A DNA stretch of 64,000 nt from Gerris lacustris (Eukaryota > Arthropoda > Insecta > Hemiptera > Gerridae). The position numbers and the translations under genes were made by a program. The stretch lies in the NCBI GenBank assembly GCA_951217055.1, contig OX578282.1:40698629-40762628 (forward strand), written 5' to 3'. Positions 62,759-64,000 of the stretch are shown here, in pieces. The notes under the pieces are model-generated. The model was not told the DNA's origin. It searched no databases and saw only the letters and a list, made by a program, of their open reading frames with translations. How positions within the stretch are numbered: position 1 is the first letter of the stretch; each line of letters opens with the position of its first letter.

Positions 62759-63593
62759 CAGGGGTGCCCAACCTACGGCCCGCGGGCCGGGTCCGGCCCG
62801 CGAGCCGTTTTTATGTGGCCCGCCGTGTTGCCATAAAAACGAAGAATTTACAAGCATTCAGAGAATCTAAAATTTATTTATTTCCTAATGCCGAACAGCC
62901 CACCTGATTTTGCCCAGCAACATTGGAATATGGGGAAAACGGAGATCTCTTGCCATTCTACAGCGCCTTGCCCAATGAAGATTTCAAAAACTAAAAAATG
63001 TTTGCTCGTACCATTTTCTCAGTATTTTGCTCGACCTATATTTGCGAACAAACATTTTCAAAAATGAATTACATTAAATCAAAATTCCGGTCTTCCCTCA
63101 CAGATGAACACTTAAAATCGTTATTAATGATTGGTACAACCATGTTTGAGCCTAAGTGGAAAGACATTTTAAGTACAAGTGCAAAGCAGTTTCAACCATC
63201 GCACTGAAGCTGTTACATACAACTTGATATTTTGATTAATATCTTTGTAAAATGAAAGACTACATTTTTTGTAATTCATACTGTTATTATTGTATTTTTA
63301 TACGTCGTGTGGTTAATTACAATAATTTTAATACATATTTGAGTGTTTTATTTTCTGCAAAGTAAAACTAGGCTAGTAACAGAAAAAACTTTATTAACAT
63401 GGTGTTTCAGCTAAAACCAAAACGGAAAATTAACCTTCTAGGAAGCATAAAAACGTGTTTTATGAGGGTAAAAATTCTAAAATTTTCTGGGGGAGGACCC
63501 CCCCCCCCCCCCGGTTCACCACCGGCCCCCGGCCCGCCTTCCCTTTAAATGTTGACAATGTGGCCCCTGATTAAAAAAGGTTGGGCACCCCTG
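62759..63593 (+). mobile_element. hAT element with perfect 8-bp target duplication
   Basis: GCGTAGAT occurs exactly at 62751-62758 and 63594-63601. The termini CAGGGGTGCCCAACC and GGTTGGGCACCCCTG are perfect inverted repeats, followed inward by GGCCCGCGGGCC-type sequence, characteristic of hAT elements of the SPIN-like kind. The GC-rich ends contrast with the AT-rich interior. The element is an internally deleted derivative retaining only the transposase C-terminus. Confidence 0.92.
62880..63207 (+). pseudogene. hAT transposase C-terminal dimerisation domain remnant
   Basis: Inside the hAT element, a reading frame gives LPFYSALPNEDFKN, a stop, then MFARTIFSVFCSTYICEQTF, SKMNYIKSKFRSSLTDEHLK and LLMIGTTMFEPKW before a stop at 63207. 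The STYICEQTFSKM...SLTDEHL pattern is the hallmark of the hAT C-terminal (dimerisation) domain, needed for transposase assembly. The BED zinc finger and the DDE catalytic residues upstream are deleted, and one in-frame stop interrupts what remains, so it is not functional. Confidence 0.85.
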
Positions 63594-63601
63594 GCGTAGA
63601 T

Positions 63602-64000
63602 AAAGGAATACAGAATAATCCCGCAAATATGAAATCGCTCCAAGTTCAGTGTCTACAATTTTGAAAAACCGGAACAATATTTTTAAACTAAAAGAAAGAA
63701 GTGGAGATTTAAAAAAATATATACCTAAGTAGGGATTCTAAGTATGAAGACACAGATCAAGAAGTTCTGTCACAGGTAAAAATAGTACCTTCTTTTTTTC
63801 AGGACCACTCATTTTTCTCTAAAACAATTCAATACATCGATTCTTTTCTTTTTTTTTTCAAGAATCATTAATTTTGTTATATAGAAGTCCGACTGTAATT
63901 ATAAAAAAAATCACAGGGAAGAACTTGCGTCCAAGTACTTTTTAGGGTTTTGTAGATGATTAAGCATACCCGTTATGAAATAATGTTGTTTTTTTTCTTC
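63602..64000. other. No gene seen
   Basis: AT-rich flank right of the hAT insertion. It continues the sequence interrupted at 62758; nothing recognisable. Confidence 0.5.

Overview
This is an AT-rich, gene-poor stretch of animal genome that looks like an arthropod, most likely an insect. Evidence: very long introns, conserved metazoan CASK coding exons, Jockey-type LINE remnants, tRNA-derived SINEs, hAT and PIF/Harbinger-like DNA elements, long (AT)n microsatellites and many C/G homopolymer runs. Nothing bacterial or viral was recognised. Species cannot be fixed from the sequence.

The only host gene I can identify is CASK (calcium/calmodulin-dependent serine protein kinase, a synaptic MAGUK scaffold), on the minus strand. 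Four consecutive kinase-domain exons are present at 33178-33290, 27927-28032, 18159-18236 and 17193-17368. Their phases join without a break and read from the glycine-rich loop through the HRD loop to the GFG motif. The first exon (initiator Met) and all exons after the activation segment lie outside the window or were not found. A fifth candidate, a 75-bp segment at 6241-6315 with excellent splice signals, fits the reading frame after exon 17193-17368. It would insert 25 charged residues into the activation segment. This unrecognised cassette exon is the most interesting gene-level observation.

Almost everything else is mobile or repetitive DNA. (1) Foldback/TIR elements: a TAGTCCAGGAG family (4489-4927, 10296-10463, 15084-15983), a mariner-like palindrome (26834-27582), a near-perfect foldback (43364-43899), a PIF/Harbinger-like GC-rich MITE (13570-13802), and a nested complex at 35889-37475 in which a young 580-bp foldback sits inside an older TIR element next to an inverted sister copy. 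(2) Three hAT elements with perfect 8-bp target duplications (11284-11736, 40499-40898, 62759-63593), two still carrying transposase dimerisation-domain remnants. (3) LINE tails at 20140-20950, 23711-24652, 31300-32112 (minus), 37745-38480 (minus) and 52841-53512. (4) tRNA-derived SINEs of at least two families. (5) A large dispersed non-coding family, seen nine times, sharing a short conserved module with several otherwise different repeats. (6) A 2.9-kb inverted repeat at 56492-59356 with arms of about 750 bp and a 1.3-kb spacer.

From 1 to about 33.3 kb the window is CASK intron and exon. From 33.3 kb to 64 kb it is either the first CASK intron or upstream intergenic DNA; no further host gene could be supported there.
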